Positions 49,437-60,800 of a DNA stretch of 64,000 nucleotides are shown here, one piece after another (the first letter of the stretch is position 1; the number at the start of each line of letters is the position of its first letter). The DNA is taken from NCBI GenBank assembly GCA_023333565.1, contig JAJKFH010000030.1, positions 310,001-374,000 of the forward strand, written 5' to 3'. The notes below the pieces were generated by a model. The model was not told the DNA's origin. It searched no databases and was given only the letters and a program-made list of their open reading frames with translations. This DNA comes from Puffinus mauretanicus. Its lineage: Eukaryota; Chordata; Aves; Procellariiformes; Procellariidae. A program made the position numbers and the translations under genes.

Positions 49437-50148
49437 TGTCATGGTTTAACCCCAGCCGGCAACTAAGTACCATGCAGCCGCTCATTCACTCCCCCCACAG
49501 TGGGATGGGGGAGAGAATCAGAAGAGTAAAAGTGAGAAAACTCGTGGGTTGAGATAAAGACAGTTTAATAGGGAAAGCAAAAGCCGCGCACGCAAGCAAA
49601 GCAAAACAAGGAATTCATTCACTGCTTCCCATTGGCAGGCAGGTGTTCAGCCATCTCCAGGAAAGCAGGGCTCCATCACACGTAAGGATTACTTGGGAAG
49701 ACAAACGCCATCACTCCGAACGTCCCCCCTTCCTTCTTCTTCCCCCAGCTTTAAACACTGAGCGTGACGTTATAGGGTGTGAAATATCCCTTTGGTCAGT
49801 TGGGGTCAGCTGTCCCAGCTGTGTCCCCTCCCAGCTTCTTGTGCACCCCCAGCCTACTCGCTGGTGGGGTGGGGTGAGGAGCAGAAAAGGCCTTGACTCT
49901 GTGTAAGCGCTGCTCAGCAGGAAGGAAAACATCCCTGTGTTATCAACACTGTTTTCAGCACAAATCCGAAACACAGCCCCATACTAGCTACTCTGAAGAA
50001 AATTAACTCTACCCCAGCCAAACCCAGCATGTTCTAACAACTAAAACATCAGTGTGTTATCAACGTTATTCTCATCCTAAATCCAAAACATGGTACTATA
50101 CCAGCTGCTAGGAAGAAAATTAACTCTATCCCAGCCAAAACCAGCACA
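49437..50148 (-). mobile_element. Endogenous retrovirus solo LTR, antisense, with 5-bp TSD
   Basis: The element begins TGTCATGGTTTAACCCCAG and ends CCAGCCAAAACCAGCACA, giving the TG...CA termini of an LTR in 712 bp. It is flanked by a perfect direct repeat ATGTT (49432-49436 and 50149-50153). No internal retroviral sequence is present, so this is a solo LTR left by recombination. I recognise the sequence as an abundant neoavian LTR whose sense strand is the minus strand here. On minus, ATTAAA (plus 49564-49569) is a polyadenylation-type signal. The usual TATA position reads GTTTAAAGC (plus 49748-49756), a decayed TATA box. The 5-bp duplication fits ERVL-like (or class I) integration better than the 6 bp of class II. 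No viral gene remains. Confidence 0.93.
49937..50148 (-). repeat. Internal 117-bp tandem duplication within the LTR
   Basis: A block starting GTGTTATCAAC and ending in GAAGAAAATTAACTCTA plus CCCCAGCCAAACCCAGCA occurs at 49937-50030. It recurs diverged at 50054-50148, where it ends the LTR, with a period of about 117 bp. In sense orientation both copies lie in the 5' (U3) part of the LTR, where enhancer duplications are commonly found. From memory this duplication is a family feature and not private to this copy. Confidence 0.85.
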
Positions 50149-51993
50149 ATGTTTTAAGGAAACTATCTAAAGAAATTAAAATTGAAATTTTTACTAATGC
50201 CTTCTCTAGCTTAGCTGACAGACTCCATGCAACTTCAGTAGTGGATCTACATACTCTAGGGCTTATGGCACTGCATTGTTAGTCAATGTATAATGACTTT
50301 CTGACCTGAATGACTTTTATTTTTCCATCTGAGTAACCCTGCTGTTTGGTGTAATCAGATCATATCAGAGGTGTGTGAAGGAGCAGCTGTGTAAAGATAC
50401 GGATGTGGCTGCAAAGATAAAAAACAGCCTCCAGTATGGAGGGGTGCCTAGGGTGCTGGGAATGGGTCTAGCATCCCTAGCTGTGGTAGGCATTGCAGGG
50501 TTATACAGGGTTCAAATCACCCATTATCATGTTGTTGGGTCCAAGAAAGCAAGCAACTCATCACTGCAGATTTCTTGAGGCTACTTGCTGTTCTGTTGTT
50601 TGGGCTGTCTATACAGGTGTATTTTCATATGCCAGCTGTCTCACCAGGGCAGAACAGAGATGTAAACACAGACTACTTGCAGAGTGGATAAGATATCTGT
50701 CATGGGTCACATTTTCTTGTTTCCCTGATTTCACACTGATGCTACTCTGTTCCTCTTCAGCTGCTGATAACTGCTTTTAGAATGGTGAAGCCCTCGGGCT
50801 GTTGGTGTAATCAGGAAGGAATGATTTCTCACTAGTGATTTCTATTGCCATGGTGGATAATTACCACCTGCAGCATCTCCTGAAGTCTGCTGGCGTTTCG
50901 TGCCTTGCAGAATTGAAGAAATGGCTTGGGAAAAGTTTTGGAGAAGGGACTCTAGCCAAAGTTGAATGTACAAATAGGCTTCAAAAGTCTTCATCTATAT
51001 TTTATGTATTGTGGCAATTCCCAAATTCTTAATCTTAGGCTAATACAGCTCCTTATGTGCTAGGCACCTCACAGATTTAGAACAAACCCAGATGCTCTTC
51101 CTTGATATATTTACCACCCAGGCATGTAGATCTTGCTTCTTCATTTTTGCATCACTTTAATTAAGAATTTTAAGGAACAAGTAAAGTATACACCTTTAAA
51201 ATTGTTCCACAGACTGGAATCGTGCTCAAGTAACCAGTGCAAATGTGATGGTACTTATATACCCCAGTGGACAACTGCCTGAGTTTAAAGCTATTCATTT
51301 CTAATAGACTTTCTCTGACTTACACCTGCTACAGATCTTGGCCTGTCTCTTGAAATGCAGCTAGTTTGTGCACGATGGTTGGGATTTAAAAGGAGGTTAT
51401 GCATATTAGTTTCCAAAATCCCATTACATTTTAATAAGATTTCTACTTCTAACAGACTGAGATGTCTCAGAAAACTCGGCTTGAATTCCCAGTTTCCACA
51501 CTGCTACCACTAAATTAACTCTGTGGCAATTCCTTCCAGAAAGCTTAGTGTTAATTTTTGGTTTTTTTCAGCAGCTCCTCTCCTGCATTTCCGTGGTTTA
51601 GGACTTCCTTCTTGCTTGACTTGTTTTTGTTCTTCATGGTTTTTTTATCATCCTTGCTAAAGATATCTCCAAATATAGAGTGACACTCATACCTGACACC
51701 ATGAACAGGAAAATTGACGAGTCACAGCAGCTCCGATTTCCCACCTGTATCAGCAATGGAGAAATATCCTGCTAGGAATAACCATGCACTTTATAGTCAG
51801 CTTCCCCCACTCCCATCACCCTGAGTTACAGATTTTTTCTAAACCACACATTTACAAATGCACAAAAGAAATAAGCTTCAAGTTTTAAATAGTAAAGAGA
51901 AAATCAAGCCATCACCAGAGCTGTCCCTCCACCTGGCCTTTTCCAATCAGCCTGAATCCTATTTCCCTTTGATCACCAACACATGTTTCCTAG

Positions 51994-52239
51994 GTGGGAT
52001 GCAGCCATGAGATGGAGGAGGATGCTGCAAAGTCCTATAGGGCTATTGCATCCCACGAGCGCTACATGGAGCGGTACCACCGGGGGGAGGACATCCTGTA
52101 TCTCCTTTATGTTCCCCTTATATCCCTGCTAACTGCGAGGGAAGCTGTTTCCAAATGTTTTGAGCCAACAGACAGTAATGTATTTCTCACAGGCTCTCCA
52201 GCACTTCATAACCAGACTTACAGTGAAAGCCCGGTGCAG
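51994..52239 (+). other. Open segment behind a splice acceptor (possible exon, unrecognised)
   Basis: An acceptor-like CACATGTTTCCTAG ends at 51993. From 51994 the frame is open for 117 codons. Its first third has exon-like composition, with GC-rich third positions and a charged peptide containing MEEDAAKSYRAIASHE and RYMERYHRGEDIL, consistent with an amphipathic helix. The composition then becomes AT-richer and less protein-like. Possible donors are GTATCT at 52097 (weak) and GTGGGG at 52240 following GGTGCAG (better). I recognise no family. It could be one exon of a host gene, a relic exon or a chance frame. Nothing else nearby extends the frame convincingly. Confidence 0.27.
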
Positions 52240-53079
52240 GTGGGGGGAGCTGGGGCAGCCACTGCTCCCCAGGCGCAGCAGGGTTTCTGGTGGCCTCTTG
52301 CCACGAGGCTCACCGGTACTTTTCAGGCATTAATGCCTGGAAGATAAAGGGGGGAATTTTCAGCTGGAGTGGCTCCCATTGCAGAAGGGGAGTGAGGTTG
52401 GACTTCACAGTGCATAGGACGGCAGATCTGCCCATGTCTTTGGAAGCAAATCGTACCTGTGAGAATGTAACTGGTGTAAAAATCCTCCCTAAGTACATAG
52501 TCAACATCAGCCTCTTCCAGGGAATCTCTCTTCTGTCTTGGCCGTTAGCTTTCACACCCCATGCTGGGGCCGGACACTGTTACAGCTGCACACACGAGGC
52601 CATCTGGGTGAGCCTCGCTGCCAGAGGGACATGGTTTGTGTAATTTCAGACAGTTTCTTTGTATATTGCCACAAGTATATTGCCAAGATTTTGAATCCAC
52701 AGTGTTAGAGAGAGCTCCGTGTGTCCAGAACACCTTCTAGGTCTGAGGACAGACCCTGACCCCTGCTAAAGCCTAAGAGCTGGCATGGCAGTGGTGACCT
52801 TCTCCTTTTCCTGCTTGAGCCCATGTGGACAGGGCATAAAGGCACTGGTTCAGGCTGGGGCCATCCCATGGGGCTGACTGGTGAGGGCTGAGGTGGCCTT
52901 CTGCATGCCCAGGTGAACAGGATGGTGGGGCCAGCCACGCTCTTCCAGGCAGTCGACCAGAAACCCTCCTGCTTTCGCCCACTCAGTCCACCAAAATGCA
53001 GACACTGGCTCCATGCCACGCTCCATCCCACCGCTGAATCAATTATTACAACAGTCCTATGCAAGCAGATTAAATTAAT

Positions 53080-53165
53080 ATTTTTCCCCATCTAGGAAAT
53101 TGCAGTCCTTGGAGGTGGGACCAAGAAGGTAAGTGACTTGCTCACAAGAACTCAGTCATCCTGTG
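53080..53165 (-). mobile_element. Possible MIR core remnant
   Basis: GGTAAGTGACTTGCTCA at 53128-53144 closely matches the antisense MIR core 'ggttaagtgacttgcccaaggtcac'. The preceding TTTCCCCATCTAGGAAATTG echoes the 'cagatgaggaaactgagg' part that precedes that core. Similarity beyond these blocks is weak. The same bases form a consensus splice donor (AAG followed by GTAAGT), so the exon-like look of 53096-53128 may be a by-product of MIR sequence. Confidence 0.4.
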
Positions 53166-54179
53166 CCCTCTCCCACCTTCTTCCTGCGGGGCTGGGGGAA
53201 AGACCATAGTCCCAGGTTGGCAGGCTGGGGACAATCACCTCCAGGGGAGCCACCAGCCATCTCATAATGACACAAAAAAGGACCAGGCTCTCAATATATC
53301 TTCCAATTAAGGACAGAAGTAGAGCCCCACACTTCCAGCCCATTACTTTTGAATGCTTGGCAGCCTGACCAGCTCTCACGGCTGAGAGGAGACTCAAGAT
53401 GACAAATTCTGCTTGAAGCCATCTTCAGTGTGTACTAACAAGCGTCAAAATGGTGAAGGGTGACCACACTCACATTTGCAGCAGGGAGAGCTGAAAGTGT
53501 CGCTTCAGTGCAGACCTGTTAGAAACCACAAGTTTCTGCCTCTGTGCAATGAGCTGTGGTGACTTCTCAGTGGTGTTCCTGTTCTTCTGCCCTTATTGTG
53601 TCATGTTCGTTCCAGTAAGTAACCAAGAGAAGACTCTCCAGTTATATGATTTAAAATTATCTTTGCATTTCTGCACGTGTTCAGGCCTGCAGTGGGGTTA
53701 ATAAAAAATGAATAGAAAATTAACACGGTTCTGTATGTGTCATTAAAAACAAACAGCAAGATGGCCAGCTCTCACATGCAGATTTAGCTTGGATCTATGG
53801 AGGTGAAAGACTAACCCAGGAGTAGCAAGTAAAATCTACTACATTTTATTTGATTTTTCTTCCTAACTGGATAGGCTTCTGAAAATGATGAATTCTTTAA
53901 AAAATCACAAATCTAACATGCTTCATCTGTCCGGATAATGATCTCTGCATTCACTGGGCTTATCATACAAGCATTCTTTTCAAATTATCCTAACATACCT
54001 AAGACTCTGCATAAAACTTGCTGGGAACTATGATTTTTTTTTAATGTGAAATTTAAGGGGGGGAGAGAAAGAAGAAGTGAAATATGAAAAAGAAAAGTAA
54101 TTTGGTGTTGGTTTCTAATTTAAAAAAAGGCTAATATTTAGGAGAAAATGTGGGGGTTTTTTTCCTTGCAGATAACATC

Positions 54180-55833
54180 TCTGAGCCAGAAGCTCAGAGG
54201 AAGGGAGCAAAGGCAGGTACTGGGAGAATGAAGAGCCGCCCACTGTAGGAGAAGATCAGGTTCAAGAGCATCTAAGGAACCTGAAGGTGCACAAGTCCAT
54301 GGGACCCAATGAGATCATCTGCGGGTCCTGAGGGAACTGGCGAATGAAGTTGCCAAGCCACCATCCATCATATTTGAGAAATCGTGGCAGTCCAGTGAAG
54401 TTCTCACTGACTGGAAAAGGGGAAACATAACCCCCATTTTTAAAAAGGGAAAAAAAGAAGACCAGGAGAACTACAGGCCAGTCAGTCTCACCTCTGTGCC
54501 TGGGAAGATCATGGAACAGATCCTCCTGGAAGCTATGCTAAGGCACATGGAAGACAGGGAGGTGATTTGAGACAGCCAGCATGGCTTCACCAAGGGCAAG
54601 TCCTGCCTGACCAACCTAGTGGCCTTCTATGATGGAGTGACTACATCAGAGGACATGGGAAGGGCTACCAATGTAAGGCCTTTGGACTTCTGTAAGGCCT
54701 TTGACACAGTCCCCCACAACATCCTTGTCTCTAAACTGGAGAGGTATGGATTTGATGGGTGGCCTGTCCGGTGGGTGAGGATTTGCTTGGATGGACGCAT
54801 CCAGAGAGTAGTGGTCAACGGCTCAATGTCCAGATGGAGATCGGTAATGAGTGGTGTCCCGCAGGGGTCCGTACTGGGACCAGTACTGTTTAATATCTTC
54901 ATCAGTGACATAGACAGTGGGATTGAGTGCACCCTCACCAAGTTTGCAGATGACACCAAGCCAAGTGGTGTGGTCGACACGCCTGAGGGACGGGATGCCA
55001 TCCAGAGGGACCTGGACAAGCTCGAGAAGTGGGCCTGTGTGAACCTCATGAGGTTCAACAAGGCCAAGTGCAAGGTCCTGCACCTGGATCGGGGCAACCT
55101 TCGGGATCAATACAGGCTGGGGGATGCAGGGATTGAGAGCAGCCCTGCCGAGAAGGACCTGGGGGTACTGGTGGATGAAAAGCTGGACATGAGCCAACAG
55201 TGTGCACTCACAGCCCAGCAGGCCAACCGTATCCTGGGCTGCATCAAAAGAAGTGTGGCCAGCAGGTCGAAGGAGGTGATTCTGCCCCTCTACTCTGCTC
55301 TGGTGAGACCCCACCTGGAGTCCTGCGTCCAGCTCTGGAACCCTCAGCACAGGAAAGACATGGACCTGTTGGAACGGGCCCAGAGGAGGGCCACAAAAAT
55401 GATCATGGGGATGGAACACCTCTCCTATGAGGAAAGACTGAGAGAGTTGGGGTTGTTCAGCCTGGAGAAGAGAAGGCTTCAGGAAGACCTTATTGCAGCC
55501 CTTCAGTACTGAAAGGGGGCTTATAAAAAAGATGGAGACAAACTTTTTAGCAGGGCCTGTTGCAATAGGACAAGGGGGAATGGTTTTAAACTAAAAGAGG
55601 GTAGATTCAGACTAGACACAAGAAAGAAATTTTTTATGATGAGGGTGGTGAAACACCGGCACAGGTTGCCCAGAGAGGTGGTAGATGCCCCATCCCTGGA
55701 AACATTCAAGGTCATGTTGGACAGGGCTCTGAGCAATCTGATCTAGTTGAAGATGTCCCTGCCCATGGCAGGGGGCTTGGACTAGATGACCTTTAAAGGT
55801 CCCTTCCAACCCAAACTATTCTATTCTATTCTG
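54180..55833 (+). mobile_element. 5'-truncated CR1 LINE, longest copy in the window (1.65 kb)
   Basis: CR1 similarity is evident from about 54180 (ATCTCTGAGCCAGAAGCTC) through blocks for the first RT motifs, such as GAGAACTACAGGCCAGTCAG and GGGAAGATCATGGAACAGATC. It then runs through the catalytic core to the 3' end TTTAAAGGTCCCTTCCAACC and the tail CTATTCTATTCTATTCTG. The 3' end signature matches the copies at 34.0 kb and 56.1 kb. Upstream of 54180 lies AT-rich flanking DNA. ORF1 and the endonuclease domain are missing. Confidence 0.95.
54430..55740 (+). pseudogene. CR1 ORF2 reverse transcriptase with two in-frame stops
   Basis: The ORF2 frame is interrupted by TGA at 54568-54570, where family members have a codon consistent with CGA, so CpG decay is likely. 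It is interrupted again by TGA at 55510-55512, where the 34.0-kb copy reads TTA on the coding strand. The open part between them (54619-55512, 298 codons) carries motif [15 protein letters not shown] with the catalytic Asp at residue 23 of that part. It also carries [11 protein letters not shown] near 79-89, motif C FADD with Asp-Asp at 111-112, and [19 protein letters not shown]. After the second stop the frame continues to the element's natural end near 55740. The protein would be non-functional. Confidence 0.9.
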
Positions 55834-56074
55834 TTTAATGATCTGTCCTGGTGCCCATCTAGGCCAGCATGGGGGGAGGTCCCAAAGGAGAGAGGACTAG
55901 ATTTCCTCAGGGCCTCTTGTGCTCTCCATGCACCCAATGTTGTGTGTTCTCAGAGTCTGTACTGAAACATCTAACTTTTCACATGACCTTTGATGGAGAC
56001 CTTGGTAGAAAAACCTAAGGCAGAGGTCACTTTATACCCCCATGACTATTTTGGAGTCCAAAGCTACCCAACTG
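55834..56074. other. Short unique spacer between two CR1 tails
   Basis: These 241 bp have no CR1 similarity, separating the 54.2-kb copy from the short copy that follows. Nothing else is recognised. Confidence 0.6.
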
Positions 56075-56285
56075 ATTTTTTATGATGAGGGTGGTGAAAC
56101 ACTGGCACAGGTTGCCCAGAGAGGTGGTAGATGCCCCATCCCTGGAAACATTCAAGGTCAGGTTGGATGGGGCTCTGAGCAACCTGATCTAGTTGAAGAT
56201 GTCCCTGCCCATGGTAGGGGGCTTGGAGTAGATGACCTTTAAAGGTCCCTTCCAATCCAAACTATTCTATGATTCTATGATTCTA
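56075..56285 (+). mobile_element. Severely 5'-truncated CR1 3' end (about 210 bp)
   Basis: ATTTTTTATGATGAGGGTGG to GGTCCCTTCCAATCCAAAC is nearly the same as 55628-55820 of the preceding CR1, with roughly eight or nine mismatches counted by eye. It ends in the tail ATTCTATGATTCTATGATTC. The insertion is in the same orientation. It is best explained as an independent, very short CR1 insertion of the same subfamily, although a local duplication is possible. Confidence 0.93.
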
Positions 56286-57387
56286 AGCTGTTGATCACCT
56301 CCTGCAAGTTTCCATGGCTGTGGTCACGAGAGAACTGTTTAACAGTCAGGCTTTTCTGAGCGTGATCTGTAACACTGCCATCATCTCTGTTCTCTGCTTT
56401 CCTCTTTGTGGTGTTCCTGTCACCTTGCTTTAAAGCACAAGCTCTAGACTGGAGTTATTTTGTTGCTGTCAGACATTGTGCCCAAAGAAAAAAGTTTTAC
56501 TTTTTTAGTTTTTCTTTTGAGTAGCTGTATTCTTTTAAGTTCATCCTTTTTACCATCAGCCATGGTTCAGACAGCCTGCTGACTGTCAACAGTTTCTTAC
56601 TGCACTGATTCATCTCTCAGTGTCTTTTCATTTTTCCAACAAAAAGTGTTTGTAAGTAAAAAATGTTGACCAGTTCTATTGTGCTCTCCAAAACATTAAA
56701 AGAACAGTGGGTATGAAGTCTTATAACGAGCTGCCACGTCTTCCCTTTTTCAGTGGGTTTCTTTGACCATAGCTGAGCTCACTGATTAGAGTGCAGGATT
56801 TTTACTATTAGATGAATATAGAAAAAATTGGAATGCCTGCTGTGACAAGCAATTACAGTGAGAAAAAGAGTGAGAGAAAGAGTGAGAAGAAATACTAAGG
56901 ATAATAAATGTAGCTGTCTTTGGAAGAAACCCCTCAAAATTATAACAATACTTTCTTTCAGCTACAACAGAACTGTGATGCTATTGCACTGGCACTGGCA
57001 TTTCAGTTCAAATCAGGAGTGCTCTTTAAACCTGAGTCAATAGTCCCCCTTCACTGTGTTTGGGTCACCCTATGAAAGGCCTTGGAGTGCACAAACAGGA
57101 TTCCTTCTGGATGAAACAGGACCAGGAGATATTTCCCATGAATTCATCAATGTCTCTGGGGTGTTCATCCTTGGGGCCAGACTGGATCTAGTCTGAGGGA
57201 AACTGCCTTGAAATGTGAGCAACACAGGTGCCACTGCTCAGCACCAACCCTTCTTCTGCACAGACCCACTCCAAGGCATTGCTCTGCTTCCTAATGCAGG
57301 CATAGCCTGTGACTAAAGAAAGGTCACAGAGTACTCCCTGAAATCATCCAACACTGCAATGTTTGTAACTCAGATACATTCAGTGAG

Positions 57388-57416
57388 GTATCCTACCCTA
57401 TCCTATCCTATCCTAT
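57388..57416. repeat. (TATCC)n pentanucleotide repeat
   Basis: GGTATCCTACCC is followed by TATCC units (TATCCTATCCTATCC), giving about five to six imperfect copies. It is a short microsatellite with no gene association. Confidence 0.88.
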
Positions 57417-57499
57417 TATACAGTGGCCCATCATCATCACTGTAAAATCTCAGTGTCTTCCAGTAGTGCATTAAGCAATATGAGTAACATTTGTCAACA

Positions 57500-57860
57500 T
57501 TTACACAAAGGATAATCAAGACCACATTGTTTCCAGGCTCTCCAAAACTGAACAAGAAGCTATAATAACGAAATTCTCTTATTGATTCAACTAATCAAAA
57601 TGTATTTGCATTAGTAGCAGAGGATAATTGGGGCACATTATAACAAAACAACTGATTGCTAATGTAATGCTGTTCTGAATATGAATACATTATCCTTTCA
57701 TGCATTTAATATTTCCATTAATCACTAACTTGGTGCCATCTTCAATTTTGCTGAACAGCCTTCAAGCTGGGAAGCTTTTTTGAAATCTACTCTTATATTT
57801 ACAGACCCTCTTAGACTGCCTGACAATATGAACCTTTCATTTTAAATCAGACTGAAAATC
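57500..57860. promoter_or_regulatory. Candidate conserved non-coding element
   Basis: The stretch is AT-rich but complex, with an inverted octamer ATTTGCAT at 57604-57611. It has many TAAT/ATTA cores, including TGCTAATGTAATGC, TTTCATGCATTTAATATTTC and CATTAATCAC. It has no repeat similarity and no open frame. It looks like a developmental enhancer or other conserved non-coding element on composition alone. Confidence 0.25.
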
Positions 57861-60800
57861 AGCGTGAGATAATGCTTACATTGGTATTCTTCTTCCCCTT
57901 CTTCTCTTAGGGCATTGCTTATTATTTGTTTCTTTAGCAGACGAAACAGAAGGGACTTGGCAAATGTAGAACCGCAGCCTTTTCCCTCTGCAATGTACAT
58001 GGCTGCTATTATCCTAAGTCACTAATATGTCATCGTTTCCAGGCTTAGCTCGGTTGCCTCATGAAGATTTCTGATGGAGGGAGCCCTATACTTCTCCAGG
58101 CAGCAAACACAGAAGACAAGGCAGAATCAGCTGCTTCTCTGTCCCCACTTTCCCAGACCCCAGCTGCTACTAACTACTGAAAGGAGACAATCTATTTTCT
58201 TTCTGCGGTACCTGATCTCCAAGGAGACAAAGAAGTCAAAAATAATACGAGGAGGTGCGATACTCCTAGTCCAACATTTTGAAATTAGGCACATTTGTAC
58301 TGCTGGAAGAACAGATGTTGACATCAGACCAGCTGGACATATGCAGCATATAAAACGTGGTGTGCAATCAACAGGTATCAGTAAGGTTAATAGGGTTGCA
58401 AATGTAAATATGCAGTCCTCCAAGGACCACCATAGTTCTGCTGAGTGTTACAAGTGCTCAGATCCTGCTGAAGGTAATTAGAGTTGAAGGCCCTCGGCAT
58501 TTTTCAGAAGATCTAAAACATTTAGCTTTGGACCAGATTCTTTTTGCTAAGGGACACTGTCACTCTTCTCTTTTCTTGGGAACTTCTTTCGTTTTGTCAT
58601 AGATTTCCTCCCTCCTCACCTTAATCCCTTGAAGACAGGTTTGCGCATGTTGCTAAATCAATGAGCAAGGTCAGGACAAAGAATGACAGATCAGACCATA
58701 TGTCAAAAATCTGTCCAATAGTCACTACTATAAAACACCTATACACCTATAGCTTTTTGGTTGATGCTTCATAACCATTTTTTTCAAGGCTGCAATTTAG
58801 TTTTTGAAAGTAGCAATCACATATTATATCTTAAAATCCCACTTACATATTCACAGATACAGTGAGATTCCAAATTATATCAGTCCATGGAGTTAATAAC
58901 TAACATAAGGGTCTGCTAACATTGTGGGAATGCATTGTAAATTCCTTCAATATCAGAAAGATCAAGAGTAAACACAGCTCTAACCCTAGGAAATTGCTGA
59001 AAATTCTGTGAAAACAAATTGATTTTGTCTCTGCTCTGGAAATGGGTCCCCAGTGCACCCATTAGAGCAGAAGCAAGCCCTGCTAAAGAAGCACTAAATG
59101 CCGCAAAGAGCCATCCATGATGTCCAGTCCAACTTCCTCTGGTACTTGTTGCCACAGGCAATTATGATCAAACTACCAAATTTCTCTCAGATTACACACA
59201 GCATGGGATAAAATCCAATATTTGTACAGCTTTACTTGTTTGGAGAAGTGTCCCTGAGGTGCAACAGAAGGCTGTACATTAGATTATTTTCCTTTGTTTC
59301 TTTGTTTACTCCATAATTGTCATATGTAAGGAACCTAGATTAAGAATATTTTTATACTTTCTGGAAAACTACCAGTGTTATCAAATAAACATGACATACT
59401 TGGCTTTGGTAATGGTAATGACCAGTTTTCTGCTTCTGTAAACGCCCCAGGTAGAAAACATGGGAAATAGCTGCATTATTTTGTGAAATAAATGACTCTC
59501 TGTGGTTTTCCTGTTTAATGTCATGCTTTCTGCTGTTTGACCACAGGAATTAACTTCTTTCCAGAGACACAAGGAATGGGGAAAGACAGCTCAGTAGTTT
59601 AGACTGATACAGGCATACTGAAGAAGAGGGGCCAAGCCAGGATCCTGCTGGGGCCTGGTGATAAAGTACTGGGTTACTACGGCGGGTACTGGTGAGGAAG
59701 CTGCAGGGTGAATAGCCATAAATAAATACAATAGTCATAAATGAAATAATTAAAGGAAAGGCCATTCCCCAGAGAGAGGACAAGAACCGCAGAGCATCCC
59801 TGGAAAAACCACGCAGCTCGGGGAAAGCTCGCCCACTGGGTCCTGCAGATGTGAACATGGAGACATCGTTCTCCTTAGAGAGGTTGCTTTGTTACATGAA
59901 GGGTCACGCAGATTTTGGGCAGGCACAGCCAGGAGTGCGAGTGATTCCTCTCGAACGCCTCTGCAAGTGTCTCAGATTGTGCATTGCTGAGTATTGCTGA
60001 AACTTCCTTCTTACACGCCAATGGACCAGGGACCCTTCTCAGGCACACCATCAGCAGCTCTCCCCACACCCATTAAACACACAGTTTACATTGTCTATTT
60101 GCATCCATGAACAGATCTAGTGTCCGGCTTCAGTGAGTTGAGGCAAATATCAGAGAGGCAAATCTCACCTAATGTCCACAGAAATCTGTGCTGTCACCAG
60201 CTTCTTGTTAGTCATGGAGCTATGGTCTACAAAGGTGAATTACGCCACCCGAATGGTGTAGCTGCTTGACCAGGTCATGAATAGAGAAATTTCCATATGG
60301 AAGATTGGAGAGCACTGTGTTAAGAAATCCTGTTTCTCTGATACAGGAAACTTTATTTTTGCTTTCTGCACGGTTCACTGAGCTCCTGCCAGTCTTCTTG
60401 TGTCCATGCTCAAAATTCTTACCTGTTCTTGCTACACTCAGGCAGAATTTGCTACCAACTGTCAAAGTACAAAGTGCATGTGGAGGTCAAGGGAACCCCC
60501 CACATTATCTTGTCTTTTGGTGGGAAGCACCACAGCTTTTACCCATGAGAAAGTCAACGTTTATCTCTGTTCTCCTCAGTATGTGACAATAATGCAAATT
60601 GAGACTTACTGCTCAAAAACAGAGAAAACTTTTTTGCTGTTGTAGAGAGTTCATTTCTTTTATGTCACCTACAAATGGGCAAAAATGTGTCATTTGTGCT
60701 CCCTTATGTTGTTCAGATCTAGAAGAGTCTCTTCTTTTCTCCCGTTGCTTGTTTTTACCTTAGTAATATGAAAAATGTCAAGCTGAGGCTTGCCCTTGCA

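Larger units (their letters stand above)
50149..54179. other. Non-coding DNA with weak exon-like segments
   Basis: No complete gene is recognised. Two items are listed separately: an open charged segment at 51994-52239 and a 33-nt splice-bounded segment at 53096-53128 within a probable MIR remnant. The rest shows no repeat family that I can name. Confidence 0.5.

Noticed and set aside
54823..55419. 198-codon minus-strand frame over the CR1 at 54.2 kb
   Set aside because: It is an antisense shadow of CR1 ORF2.
59550..59858. Minus-strand frame with one hydrophobic stretch
   Set aside because: It has no exon signals, no homologue that I recognise and no second supporting feature.
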